26,062 bases of DNA, taken from the NCBI GenBank assembly GCA_900543455.1, contig UQRR01000023.1, positions 1 to 26,062 of the forward strand. The letters are read 5' to 3'. The stretch comes from an uncultured Dialister sp. GTDB lineage: Bacteria; Bacillota; Negativicutes; Veillonellales; Dialisteraceae. The translations under genes were made by a program, and so were the position numbers. Under the pieces are notes generated by a model. The model did no database searches and had not been told where the DNA came from. It worked only from the letters and a program-made list of their open reading frames with translations. Positions 15,139 to 22,957 of this stretch are shown here, piece by piece (positions within the stretch are counted from its first letter, which is position 1; every line of letters starts with the position of its first letter).

Positions 15139-16482
15139 TCACTTTTCTCTATACTTTTTCAAAAATGCCTTGAAGAACTGAACGGGCACGCCGAGATGCT
15201 CGATCGGCATGCGTTCATCGACCTGATGCGCTTCGCCCCACTGCTCCGTTTTCAGGCGGCCGCTGAAACGGAATACATTATCCGATACCTTCGCATAATT
15301 TCTGGAGTCAGACGCCCCCAGCATAAGATTCGGCACGATGAGGGTATCTTTGCCGAAGATATCATAGATGGTCTCGCTCATCAGATGGTATGCTTCACTC
15401 TCGACACTGCCGGCCGGCTTCGGATCCTCCGCGAAAGTCGCTTTCACCTGTACATCACAGGGCATGATGGACTCCAGATAGTGCTTGACCGATTCCACCG
15501 TATCCCCCTGCAGGATGCGGACACTCATCGTGGCTTCCGCATGAGAGGGGAGAACATTCGCCTGCGCACTCGCTTCTGCCATGGTCACGGCGAAGGTGGT
15601 ATGGAGCTTGGCATCCAACTCACGGTCTTTCTTCGCGAGCTTTACCAGTTCATCCCAGTGTTTCTTCGGGTGTGCATAGAGCTTTGCGACTTTCTTATCT
15701 GCGACGGATTCCGCCAGCGCTTTCAGGTGCGCTTTCACAAGCGGGGTCAGACGATACGGCATCGGATGGGCTTCCACGGCTGCGATCGCGCGAGCGACAT
15801 CCCCCAGCACGGTCCCTTTCCCCGGTTTGCTGGCATGACCGCCTGCCCCATCCTTATAGAGGACATATTCATTCGGTGCTTTTTCTGCCAGTCCCACCAG
15901 CGCCACGGGACGTTCATTTCCATGATATCCGACCGCTTCCACATGCCCGCCTTCATCGAAAATACAGTACGCCTTGACACCGTGGTCTTCGAGATACTTC
16001 GCCGCCAGTACAGAGCCCTTCTTGTCATCGGTGCACTGCACCTCTTCATCGTGACCAAACGACAGATAGATATCGAAATCAGGATCAAAGCCTTCTTCCA
16101 AAAGCTCTGTGATCGCATCCATTTCCGATGTCAGGACCGACTTGCAGTCCTCTGCACCGCGTCCATAGAGGCATCCATCAGCGATCTCGCCGGCAAAGGG
16201 CGGATGACTCCACTGCTCTTCATGCGGCGCTGGCACTACATCCTGATGCGCCATGAAAATGACCGGCTGCTTTTCCGCATGCGATGACTTCCAGTGAAAG
16301 AGCAGACTTGCCTTCCCAATGGTCGTCACTTCGAGCTTTTCAAAAATCAAAGGATAGGCTTCCTGCAGAAACTGATGCAGCCTGTCAAACTCGCTCCAGT
16401 CCGTGCTGGCATCATTGACCGAGGAAACGGTCGGGATCTGGACGATGCCCTGCAAGTGGGCGATGTATTCTGTATGTTCCAT
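15139..16482 (-). CDS. M20 family metallopeptidase (PM20D1/CPS1-like dipeptidase or aminoacylase)
   Basis: A 447-residue zinc peptidase. Metal-site motifs appear in order: MAHQDVVPAP (His79, Asp81), YGRGAEDCKS (Asp112), FGHDEEV (Glu146-Glu147), FDEGGH (about 176-180), and a C-terminal GEAHQVDERMP carrying the last His. The arrangement with a long lid domain resembles the M20 carboxypeptidase S/PM20D1 group, which cleave small peptides or N-acyl amino acids. No signal peptide is seen, so it is likely cytoplasmic. The ATG at 16482 follows TCGGAGGTACAT; an upstream ATG would start inside a hairpin. Its TGA stop coincides with the start of the AGTGACT/GGTGACT heptamers. Confidence 0.88.
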   Translation of the reverse strand: MEHTEYIAHLQGIVQIPTVSSVNDASTDWSEFDRLHQFLQEAYPLIFEKLEVTTIGKASLLFHWKSSHAEKQPVIFMAHQDVVPAPHEEQWSHPPFAGEIADGCLYGRGAEDCKSVLTSEMDAITELLEEGFDPDFDIYLSFGHDEEVQCTDDKKGSVLAAKYLEDHGVKAYCIFDEGGHVEAVGYHGNERPVALVGLAEKAPNEYVLYKDGAGGHASKPGKGTVLGDVARAIAAVEAHPMPYRLTPLVKAHLKALAESVADKKVAKLYAHPKKHWDELVKLAKKDRELDAKLHTTFAVTMAEASAQANVLPSHAEATMSVRILQGDTVESVKHYLESIMPCDVQVKATFAEDPKPAGSVESEAYHLMSETIYDIFGKDTLIVPNLMLGASDSRNYAKVSDNVFRFSGRLKTEQWGEAHQVDERMPIEHLGVPVQFFKAFLKKYREK

Positions 16483-16493
16483 ATGTACCTCCG

Positions 16494-16545
16494 AAAAAAA
16501 CAAGAGGGGCATTCCTGCCCCTCCTTATTTTATTACATTATTATA
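16494..16545 (-). terminator. Hairpin with T-run between a -10 box and the M20 ribosome-binding site
   Basis: The perfect stem GAGGGGCA/TGCCCCTC (16504-16511 and 16516-16523) is followed on the minus strand by TTGTTTTTTT, directly before the GGAGG of the M20 gene. A TATAAT box lies upstream (16540-16545) with no good -35. It may end transcription from the upstream lipoprotein gene or act as an attenuator of the peptidase; the sequence does not decide. Confidence 0.6.
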
Positions 16546-16554
16546 GGGAATGAT

Positions 16555-16790
16555 AGTGGAAAATGGGTTTGATAAAAGCGATTGGCGACTATGGATTGGA
16601 AGCCTCGAGTGACTAGTGACTTGAATGCTACTTTCGGGCATCGCCCCATATATACTCGCGGCGAAGCCGCCACCTTCATTCCTAATTCCTCATTCCTCAT
16701 TCCTCATTCGAGCAAAGCTTTCATCCGCAATCCATGGGCGGCACGCCCCATGGGCTACCCCGCAATCCATCAGCCTGAACCCGTTTCCCC
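16555..16790. repeat. Intergenic repeat mosaic, right-hand limit of the heptamer-rich area
   Basis: It contains AGTGACT heptamers (about 16608-16622), a reversed two-hairpin module (CGGGCATCGCC, GCGGCGAAGCCGC, about 16626-16678), TTCCTAA/TTCCTCA heptamers (about 16679-16708), and a reversed module with GGCGGCACGCCCC (about 16711-16763). No such repeats are seen again until about 24140. Confidence 0.75.
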
Positions 16791-17645
16791 TTATTTCTTC
16801 AGCTGATCGAAGAGATCTCTGTGATACCACTTTTCGGAAATCTTCTTCAGTGTGCCATCCTTGGAGAGTTTTTCGAGAGCGGCTTCGATTTCATCGGCGA
16901 GCTTCTGTTCATTCTTGTTCACGATGACGACAGTCTCATTGACTTTGATCGGCTTCTCCAGAGAAACGATCTCGAAATTCATCGCCTTCGCGATATCTTC
17001 CACGCCGAGGTTATTCGGGTACACCAGTGCATCATACTGGCCATTCTTCAGAGAAGTCAGGCGTTCTGCCGGAGTGAGCCCGTCCTGGATCGGTACTTCC
17101 TTCAGAAGGTTATCATGCGCTGCATTCCAGTCTGTCAGCACCTTGTAGATACCGCCATTCGGAGTGTTCGGTACCAGCTTGCCGCCGCCCTTCACCACAT
17201 CCTCGAGGCTCTTGTACTTCGCTGCATTTTCCTTGCTCATGTACACTTCGACAGAAGAAACGCCGATCGGTGTCTTCGGGACGATGTAGTCCTTTTCACG
17301 ACGCGGTGTACGGTAGTAGCCGCCGGAAGCGACCTTCGCATCGCCGGACTCCATCATGACGTCCTGGGTTTCCGGCGGAACAGCCTGGATATCCAGATGG
17401 TAGGACTTCAGGTTCTTATTGACTTCCTGCCAGATATCATATTCATAGCCCTGCAGCTTGCCATTTTCATCAGCCCAGGAAAGCGGGCGCTCCGTACTCG
17501 AGAGCACCAGCTTCACCGATGTCTTGCCGTCAGCGGATGCAGCCTTGGAAGAAGCGGCCTTTTGATCGCCGCCGCAGCCGGCGAGAAGTCCGATGGAGAG
17601 AGCTGCAGCAGCAGCGATGGCAGCAAATTTCAAAGATGTTTTCAT
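16791..17645 (-). CDS. Amino acid ABC transporter solute-binding lipoprotein (T-box 1 controlled)
   Basis: A 284-residue lipoprotein of the family 3 solute-binding type. The signal peptide ends in the lipobox LLAGC with Cys24, followed by GGDQ. The mature part has the two-lobe features RPLSWADENGKLQGYEYDIW (about 53-72), GGYYRTPRREKDY (about 108) and the C-terminal KISEKWY. Such proteins capture polar amino acids, including cystine, at the cell surface. No permease or ATPase follows, so it probably shares the importer encoded at 18198-20441. AAGGAGG precedes the ATG. Upstream are a 36-residue microprotein gene and a Cys-type T-box, which suggests induction on cysteine starvation. Confidence 0.9.
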   Translation of the reverse strand: MKTSLKFAAIAAAAALSIGLLAGCGGDQKAASSKAASADGKTSVKLVLSSTERPLSWADENGKLQGYEYDIWQEVNKNLKSYHLDIQAVPPETQDVMMESGDAKVASGGYYRTPRREKDYIVPKTPIGVSSVEVYMSKENAAKYKSLEDVVKGGGKLVPNTPNGGIYKVLTDWNAAHDNLLKEVPIQDGLTPAERLTSLKNGQYDALVYPNNLGVEDIAKAMNFEIVSLEKPIKVNETVVIVNKNEQKLADEIEAALEKLSKDGTLKKISEKWYHRDLFDQLKK

Positions 17646-17721
17646 GATGTGTTCCTCCTTGAGTAAATGATATACGAAAGACTTGATTTACGGCTGGCCC
17701 TCTGACTTCTGACCGCCATCA

Positions 17722-17832
17722 TTATTTCTCGTAAAACTGATGGAAAGCCGGAGCAGAGATACCAAGGAAAAGCAGGCAGCCTGCCAGACCCCATTTCAAT
17801 TCATCCAGTTCTCTTGCGATCAGCTTGCCCAT
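17722..17832 (-). CDS. 36-residue single-helix membrane microprotein, copy 1
   Basis: A tiny ORF directly after the T-box 1 terminator. It reads MGKLIARELDELKWG at the N-terminus, then a hydrophobic helix LAGCLLFLGISAPAF, then HQFYEK. AAAGGA lies 9 nt upstream and GAGGA closer. A second copy at 22958-23071 encodes nearly the same peptide (31 or 32 of 36 positions alike). Their DNA is almost identical over the first 57 nt and then differs mainly at third codon positions (about ten silent changes against four replacements), which is strong evidence for translation. I do not recognise the family. Location between a Cys T-box and a binding protein suggests an accessory role in cyst(e)ine uptake; this is inference. 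Confidence 0.75.
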   Translation of the reverse strand: MGKLIARELDELKWGLAGCLLFLGISAPAFHQFYEK

Positions 17833-17857
17833 TCTTCCTCATCCTTTCTTTCCAAAA

Positions 17858-18110
17858 CAAAAAGCTCTCGTCCCATAAGGGACGAGAGCCATAGCTTCGT
17901 GTTTCCACCCAATTTCATATACCTGTCGCCAAGCATACCTTACAAGGTTCTAACAAACCTCTGGCTCTGCATCGGGAGCTCCCGGAAGACCTACTGTCGT
18001 TTCAGCCTTACATGCTCAGAAATGCACTTCATCATCCTATCCGTGTCCGCTCTCACTCTCCGGACTCGCTTGACCGTCTTCCGATTGACTACTCTTTTCT
18101 TCACAGCACT
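17858..18110 (-). promoter_or_regulatory. T-box riboswitch 1, predicted tRNA-Cys specific
   Basis: A complete T-box leader on the minus strand. The AAAAGAGTA box (18089-18097) opens stem I. The distal stem has GCGAGTCCGG...GTGAGAGCGGAC. The specifier region reads GAAG-TGC-ATTTC with TGC at 18024-18026. The T-box sequence GGGTGGAAACACG (17899-17910) carries UGGA (17904-17907), which pairs with a tRNA ending UCCA (discriminator U, as in tRNA-Cys and tRNA-Gly). The terminator stem GCTCTCGTCCC (17864-17889) is followed by a T-run. It controls the microprotein and the binding lipoprotein. Confidence 0.9.
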
Positions 18111-18123
18111 TATCGATGAACAT

Positions 18124-18152
18124 AGGGTAGCATAATGCGAAAGAAATGTCAA
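18124..18152 (-). promoter_or_regulatory. Promoter of T-box 1
   Basis: On the minus strand there is TTGACA (18147-18152), a 17-bp spacer and TACCCT (18124-18129), about 25 nt upstream of the AAAAGAGTA box. Confidence 0.75.
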
Positions 18153-18180
18153 ACATTTTTTTGGAAAGAATACGAAATCC

Positions 18181-18195
18181 AGGGAAACGCTGATG
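18181..18195. mobile_element. MITE end remnant
   Basis: AGGGAAACGCTGATG matches one MITE end, but no second end follows. It sits 3 bp past the ABC ATPase stop codon. A similar stub, AAGGAAACGC, is at about 25244-25253. Confidence 0.55.
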
Positions 18196-18197
18196 CC

Positions 18198-19007
18198 TCA
18201 TGCAAGTCCTGCAAGCGGAAGAGGAGACGGGCTCTCCGAGAAGACGGGTGCCGCCTTTTCAGCATCTCCGTCCCGCTCAAGAACACGCCGCAGGAATTTC
18301 CTCGTTTCCTCCTTCTGCGGACGAGTGAATACCATCTCCGGTGCGCCTTCTTCTACAATGAGTCCGTCTTTCATGAAAATGACTTTCGAAGCCGCCTCTT
18401 TGGCAAATTTCATTTCATGCGTCACGACCACCATAGTGACGCCTTCTGCTGCCAGTTTCTTCATGACCTTCAAGACGCCGCCCACCAGCTCTGGATCCAA
18501 TGCTGAGGTCGGTTCATCAAAGAATATCACTTCCGGCTTCACCGCAAGTGCTCTGGCGATGCCGACACGCTGCTGCTGCCCGCCGGAAAGCTGAGAAGGG
18601 TAGTAGTCCTTCCGATCTTCAAGACCGACTTCTTCGAGTGCTTCCAGCGCAATTTGCCGCGCCATTTCTTTCTTCATTCCTCGTCCGACAGTCAGCCCCA
18701 GCATCACATTTTCCAGCGCCGTTTTATTGGCAAAAAGATTATAGCTTTGAAAAACGAAAGCGGTATTCTTTCTCACCCATGAAATATCCGCCGGTCTGGC
18801 TTTCTTAAGGTCCAGTGATTTCCCGTCGAAATCCATCTCGCCGCCATCCGCTTTTTCCAAAAAGACCAGACTGCGAAGGAGTGTAGTCTTTCCCGAGCCG
18901 GATGGTCCCAGAATGACGATGACATCCCCCTTATTGACCTTCATAGAAACGTCTCTAAGGACATGATTCTTCCCAAATCTTTTCTTCACATGTGAGATTT
19001 CCAGCAT
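18198..19007 (-). CDS. Polar amino acid ABC transporter ATPase
   Basis: A 269-residue ATPase of the GlnQ/TcyC group. It has Walker A GPSGSGKTTLL (about 34-44), the Q-loop FVFQSYNLF (about 88), the signature LSGGQQQRVGIARAL (about 139), Walker B VIFFDEPTSALDP and the switch histidine in VTHEM (about 197). The core ends near RKFLRRVLERDG. About 25 residues beyond this (ending SPSPLPLAGLA) look like an added tail, and the stop lies 3 bp from a MITE end remnant, so the C-terminus may have been changed by an insertion and deletion. It starts 2 bp after the permease stop and is the last gene of the ABC operon. Confidence 0.93.
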   Translation of the reverse strand: MLEISHVKKRFGKNHVLRDVSMKVNKGDVIVILGPSGSGKTTLLRSLVFLEKADGGEMDFDGKSLDLKKARPADISWVRKNTAFVFQSYNLFANKTALENVMLGLTVGRGMKKEMARQIALEALEEVGLEDRKDYYPSQLSGGQQQRVGIARALAVKPEVIFFDEPTSALDPELVGGVLKVMKKLAAEGVTMVVVTHEMKFAKEAASKVIFMKDGLIVEEGAPEMVFTRPQKEETRKFLRRVLERDGDAEKAAPVFSESPSPLPLAGLA

Positions 19008-19009
19008 AG

Positions 19010-19723
19010 TTATCCCTCCTCGCCGGCCGTGCGATACCAGCTTATTTTCTTTTCGAACAGTTTGTAAATCACCTGCACCACGCTGCAGATGACAAGATAC
19101 AGGATAAAGACTTCCAGATATGCTTCAATATAGTTATAGCCATACGCCGCCTGGATCTTCGCCATAGCCATGATGTCCTTCACTCCGATAAAAAAGGCAA
19201 GCGACGTTCCTTTGATCAGGTTCACTGTCAAATTACAAAGATTCGGCACCGCAGAAGAGAGGGCCTGCGGAAAAATCACTTCTCTGTAAGTCTGCCAGCG
19301 CGACAATCCGATGGTCAGTCCGGCTTCCATCTGCCCATCCGCCACACTGGTGATCGCAGAGCGGAAGATTTCCGACATAAGCGCGATCGTATTCAAAGTA
19401 AAGACGATCACGGCATACCAGAGAGGATTCACGCCATGAAATACGTCGAATGACAAACCTGCCATTTGGACGAGTGAATGCAAAAGACTGGGAAGCAGTG
19501 CATATAGCAGCAGGATCTGCAGCACAAGCGGTGTCCCCCGGATGAATGAAATATAGAGTGTAATCAGTTTCTCTCCCCAGCCTCTGCCCCGTATCCGCCG
19601 GTCAGCCAGAAAAAGCGCCGGCAGGAAGGACAGTACCAGCACCAGAAATGTCAGCCCCAGCGTGACCGGGATCGCTTTCAAAAGAAAAGGCAGCGCCTTT
19701 TCCATAAATGCATAGTCCAACAT
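19010..19723 (-). CDS. Amino acid ABC transporter permease (second of pair)
   Basis: A 237-residue inner-membrane permease of the HisM/TcyB type with about five helices. The cytoplasmic coupling motif is EAGLTIGLSRWQTYREVIFPQA (family EAA loop, about 132-153), and SFIRGTPLVLQILLLY is the typical N-terminal motif. It pairs with the permease at 19737-20441 to form the channel for the ATPase downstream. AAAGGAGGACAAG precedes the ATG; the gaps to both neighbours are 13 and 2 bp, showing one operon. Confidence 0.92.
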   Translation of the reverse strand: MLDYAFMEKALPFLLKAIPVTLGLTFLVLVLSFLPALFLADRRIRGRGWGEKLITLYISFIRGTPLVLQILLLYALLPSLLHSLVQMAGLSFDVFHGVNPLWYAVIVFTLNTIALMSEIFRSAITSVADGQMEAGLTIGLSRWQTYREVIFPQALSSAVPNLCNLTVNLIKGTSLAFFIGVKDIMAMAKIQAAYGYNYIEAYLEVFILYLVICSVVQVIYKLFEKKISWYRTAGEEG

Positions 19724-19736
19724 TCTTGTCCTCCTT

Positions 19737-20441
19737 TCAGCCCATTCTTCGCTGATGAGACAATGATGTCTCCAGCTTCAGAAAACTTCGCTCAATCACG
19801 ATCGACAGCGCCCAGTACAGGATCATGCTCGCTGTGTAGAGTTCGATCCCATATCCGCCATAATTCTTGGCAATGATCAGATTCGTCCTTCCCAAAAGAT
19901 CGATGAGTCCGATCGTGTATGCCAGCGCGCTTTCTTTCAAAAGATTGATCACCGAATTTCCAAAATTCGGAAGCGCGATCACGGCCGCTTGCGGCAGTAT
20001 GACATGGATGAATGCAGCTAGCGGAGAGAGCCCGATCGTCACGGCTGCCTCATACTGTCCTTTCGGCACCGCCAGATAGGCCGAGCGGAAAACTTCCGAT
20101 ACATAGGCACCGAAGAGCAGCGTGAACGTGATGATCACAAAGACCGCACGCGATAAGTCATCGATATAAATAGAAAAAGCAAACTCCATCCACTTGGGCA
20201 GACCATAGAAAACTATAAATAAGAGAACAATGGATGGGGTGCAGCGGATCACATACGTATATCCGTCTGCTGTGCACCGAAGCACCTTATGGGAAGAAAG
20301 CTTTGCCCATGCAAGCAGCATGCCAAGGATGGATCCCGTCAGGATACTGATCAGCCCCACTTCCAGCGTCACCAGAAGATACGGCAGCAATGCCGGAATC
20401 GATGAGAAAATAACTTCTGGGGAAAATGGTCTATTCTGCAT
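19737..20441 (-). CDS. Amino acid ABC transporter permease (first of pair)
   Basis: A 234-residue permease related to its downstream neighbour. It has VIRCTPSIVLLFIVFYGLP near residue 65 and the EAA loop EAAVTIGLSPLAAFIHVILP (about 132). Two different permease genes imply a heterodimeric channel, as in cystine and histidine importers. GAAAGGAGCGC precedes the ATG. It lies 34 bp after the binding protein stop. Confidence 0.92.
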   Translation of the reverse strand: MQNRPFSPEVIFSSIPALLPYLLVTLEVGLISILTGSILGMLLAWAKLSSHKVLRCTADGYTYVIRCTPSIVLLFIVFYGLPKWMEFAFSIYIDDLSRAVFVIITFTLLFGAYVSEVFRSAYLAVPKGQYEAAVTIGLSPLAAFIHVILPQAAVIALPNFGNSVINLLKESALAYTIGLIDLLGRTNLIIAKNYGGYGIELYTASMILYWALSIVIERSFLKLETSLSHQRRMG

Positions 20442-20475
20442 GTTGCGCTCCTTTCTTCCCGTCTTGGCAGGATCA

Positions 20476-21336
20476 CTACTTGTCTAAGAGCAGATCCAGT
20501 TCTTCACCAAAATATTTCTTTTCCAGCTCGGCGATCTTTCCTTCCTTCTTGAGCTCGCCCAGTGCCTGGTCCACTTCCTCGGCCAATTTCGTCTCCTTCT
20601 TATTGACAAGAGCATACGTCGGAAGCGCCTTGTATCGGAAGTAGGCCAGCTTATCCTTAAACTGCCCATACGGTGCATCCTTGGCAGTTACATTCTTCTG
20701 GTAGGACAGCTCAATGGAGAAATATCCATCATAGCGACCTTCCAGCACCCAGCTGTAGGCATCTGCGATCTCGAAATTTTCTGAAGCCTCCAAAGCAATG
20801 GGATGATCCGGGTGTGCTGCATTATAATCCGTCACGACCTGATACTGTGCATTCTGCGGAGCGATCGGTACAAGCTTCTTTCCGGCCTTAGCAAAATCAT
20901 CCAGATTCTTGATCGTATTCGCATCCTCACTGCGGATCGTCACGCCGATCACGCTGGCACCGATGTTGTTCTTCGGGAAAATGTATTTCTTTTCGCGGGC
21001 CGGCGTCTTCCAGATCCCCTTCGTCCCGATATCATATTTGCCTGATTCCACCCCGATCAAAAGATCATCGTCAGATGTCGGCACATATTGAAATTCATAC
21101 CGCGGCAGCTTCTTTTCTACTTCCTTCATGACCGCCACTTCAAGGCCGTCCGATTTGTTGTTATCATCCACGAAATCATAAGGGAAGTAGTACGCTGTAT
21201 GAGCGACTTTGACTACCTTCTTTCCGCTCTCTGCTGCCGAGGATGCCGCTTGATCTCCGCCGCAGCCAGCTGCTGCGAGAACCGCTCCTGCCGCTCCGGT
21301 CAGCAGCATCATTTTTGCTATATTGGTCCATTTCAT
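20476..21336 (-). CDS. Amino acid ABC transporter solute-binding lipoprotein (operon copy)
   Basis: A 286-residue family 3 solute-binding lipoprotein, with a signal peptide and lipobox AAAGC (Cys25) followed by GGDQAASS. The mature part has YYFPYDFVDDNNKSDGLEVAVMKEV (about 51-75 region), GTKGIWKTPAREKKYIFP and a C-terminal ELEKKYFGEEL. It resembles the lipoprotein at 16791-17645 in layout (same CGGDQ start of the mature chain), so the two are probably distant paralogues that could feed one importer with different ligands. The start at 21336 follows AAAAGGAGA; a start 11 codons earlier lacks such a site. Confidence 0.92.
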   Translation of the reverse strand: MKWTNIAKMMLLTGAAGAVLAAAGCGGDQAASSAAESGKKVVKVAHTAYYFPYDFVDDNNKSDGLEVAVMKEVEKKLPRYEFQYVPTSDDDLLIGVESGKYDIGTKGIWKTPAREKKYIFPKNNIGASVIGVTIRSEDANTIKNLDDFAKAGKKLVPIAPQNAQYQVVTDYNAAHPDHPIALEASENFEIADAYSWVLEGRYDGYFSIELSYQKNVTAKDAPYGQFKDKLAYFRYKALPTYALVNKKETKLAEEVDQALGELKKEGKIAELEKKYFGEELDLLLDK

Positions 21337-21378
21337 TATGAAGTCTCCTTTTCTCTGATCCATCTTCATCTGTGTCCG

Positions 21379-22380
21379 TCACTCATTGGCTGCCTCTCGC
21401 ACCCATTTCAGATGAGAAACCGGTGTATCTCTCGGGATCGTGCAGCCAGCGCCAAGGACGACCCCGATCCGCCCGGCTTCGTCCAAAAGCCGTCGGGTTT
21501 CTGCCTTGATCGCCTCTTCTGTTCCGCTATAGATCAGATCCTTCTCTGTCTGACCAAATCCACCGATCACTGCCTTGCCCTGAAACAGCTTTTTCCCTTC
21601 GGAAAGAGATACGCCCTCGACCTTGGCCGCCCAATTCACTGCCAGGAAAGGATACTCCCGATACCAGCTGAGATGATTATGGAAGCCATGATAACCGCAG
21701 ATATGCAGAATGTTCTCTCCGCCGGCTCTATTGGCTGCTTCCAGAATTTTTTGTTCATAAGGTGCGATGATGCTCCGGTATGCTTCTTCTGTCACTTCAT
21801 CGTAGCTGATGTTATTGACAGAAAGATAAATCCCATCGACCTTCGCCTCCTCCACCAGCGCTTTTGCCAGCTCTGCATAGTCATCAGAAATCACATCCAG
21901 CACATGCGCCAGTTTATTAGGCTCCTGCTTCAGCCAGTCCGAAAGATGGACCGGATGACCGATACCGGTCTGCATGAATTCTATGGTCCGTGGAGCAGCG
22001 AATAGATTGTAGAAAAGCGGAGTTTCTTTCCCATATATCGACACCAGTTTTCTGGCATATCGGATCTGTGAGGCAAACCATTCCGACTCTCGTCCCAAAG
22101 GGGTGATCGCCATTAGCTCCTTCGGACTATCGACAGCTTTCTGAAGCAGTGGATGCGGATAGCCAAAGAAACCATCCGTCATGATCTTGATCATGTCTGG
22201 CTCAAAGGTCTGATAGAAATCCGCCTGACCTTCCAGCGCCTTTTCCGTCAGCTGCGGATGTGAGAAAGCATCTGCTCCCACCTCGTCCTGCAAAAAATGA
22301 TGCCAGAATCCCACCGGAACGCGGTCTGCTTTTTCATTGTGAAAAACGGCTTGTATCAATTCTCTTTTATTCTGTCTCAT
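21379..22380 (-). CDS. URO-D superfamily protein, probable zinc-dependent methyltransferase (MtaA/CmuA-like)
   Basis: A 333-residue protein of the uroporphyrinogen decarboxylase fold. It is unlikely to be HemE. It carries a His-X-Cys pair, His226 and Cys228 (ENILHICGYHG), and a third cysteine, Cys313, in VVLGAGCTIPRDTP. These match the zinc ligands of MtaA/MtbA/CmuA methyltransferases that activate a thiol to accept a methyl group. It is the first gene after T-box 2 and is followed by the binding protein and importer. A role on a methylated sulfur compound yielding or using cysteine is an inference. No corrinoid protein gene is nearby. The start at 22380 follows AAAAGGAGATACC. Confidence 0.85.
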   Translation of the reverse strand: MRQNKRELIQAVFHNEKADRVPVGFWHHFLQDEVGADAFSHPQLTEKALEGQADFYQTFEPDMIKIMTDGFFGYPHPLLQKAVDSPKELMAITPLGRESEWFASQIRYARKLVSIYGKETPLFYNLFAAPRTIEFMQTGIGHPVHLSDWLKQEPNKLAHVLDVISDDYAELAKALVEEAKVDGIYLSVNNISYDEVTEEAYRSIIAPYEQKILEAANRAGGENILHICGYHGFHNHLSWYREYPFLAVNWAAKVEGVSLSEGKKLFQGKAVIGGFGQTEKDLIYSGTEEAIKAETRRLLDEAGRIGVVLGAGCTIPRDTPVSHLKWVREAANE

Positions 22381-22469
22381 AGGTATCTCCTTTTCTTGTA
22401 TCATTTTTTCCGATCACTATCTGTGTTATCTTACAGTGTCTACATCGTCTCATCGTTTCACCTCAAATA

Positions 22470-22720
22470 AAAAAATCCCAGGAGAAATAATTTCTCCTGG
22501 GACGAGGACTCGTGTTTCCACCCAGATTCGCCATGGGATCACTCCCCTGGCCTTATAAGGTACATAACATACCCCTGCGCTGTAACGGGCGTCTCCCGAA
22601 CGGCCTACCGGCTTCTGCTTTCGGCCCATTGGCTCCGGAATGCACTTCCATATCCCTATCCATATCCGCTCTCACTGTCCGGACTCGCTTTGCTGGCCTC
22701 GGGAAATGTACTCTTTTCCA
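22470..22720 (-). promoter_or_regulatory. T-box riboswitch 2, predicted tRNA-Cys specific
   Basis: AAAAGAGTA at 22709-22717, distal stem GCGAGTCCGGACAGTGAGAG, and specifier region GGAAG-TGC-ATTCC with TGC at 22642-22644. The T-box sequence at 22511-22523 carries UGGA (22517-22520). The terminator stem TCCCAGGAGAAA (22476-22502) is followed by seven T. It is more diverged than T-boxes 1 and 3. It governs the methyltransferase and ABC importer operon. No clear promoter is visible; a MITE end lies about 55 bp upstream and may have displaced it. Confidence 0.88.
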
Positions 22721-22771
22721 TCCTTGCCTGTATTTTTTGCTGATCGATTGTTTATCGGCTCTTGGTCGTCT

Positions 22772-22934
22772 AGGGAAACGCTGATTAAATCGCAGAGTCA
22801 GATTCTACAAGAATTTTTATACATAGCTTCGTCATAGCCTTCCTTACATAGCTCGCTATTCGCGTCAGGCTATTCCTCGCTATGCATTAAAATTCAAGAA
22901 TGAAATCCGATAACGATTGAATCAGTGTTTCCCT
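22772..22934. mobile_element. MITE-like palindromic element, copy 4
   Basis: 163 bp with ends AGGGAAACGCTGATTAAATC and GATTGAATCAGTGTTTCCCT, flanked by CT on the left and AG on the right so that both junctions read CTAG or TA. It sits between the second microprotein gene and T-box 2. It is about 90% identical by eye to copy 5. Confidence 0.87.
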
Positions 22935-22957
22935 AGCTCCAGACAACGGAAAGTCTG

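Noticed and set aside
15079..16287. 402-codon plus-strand ORF over the M20 peptidase
   Set aside because: It begins in heptamer repeats and lies antisense to a peptidase with intact metal ligands.
21379..22380. Uroporphyrinogen decarboxylase HemE
   Set aside because: The H-X-C and later Cys zinc-site residues and the transporter context fit the methyltransferase branch of the superfamily. No heme genes are nearby.
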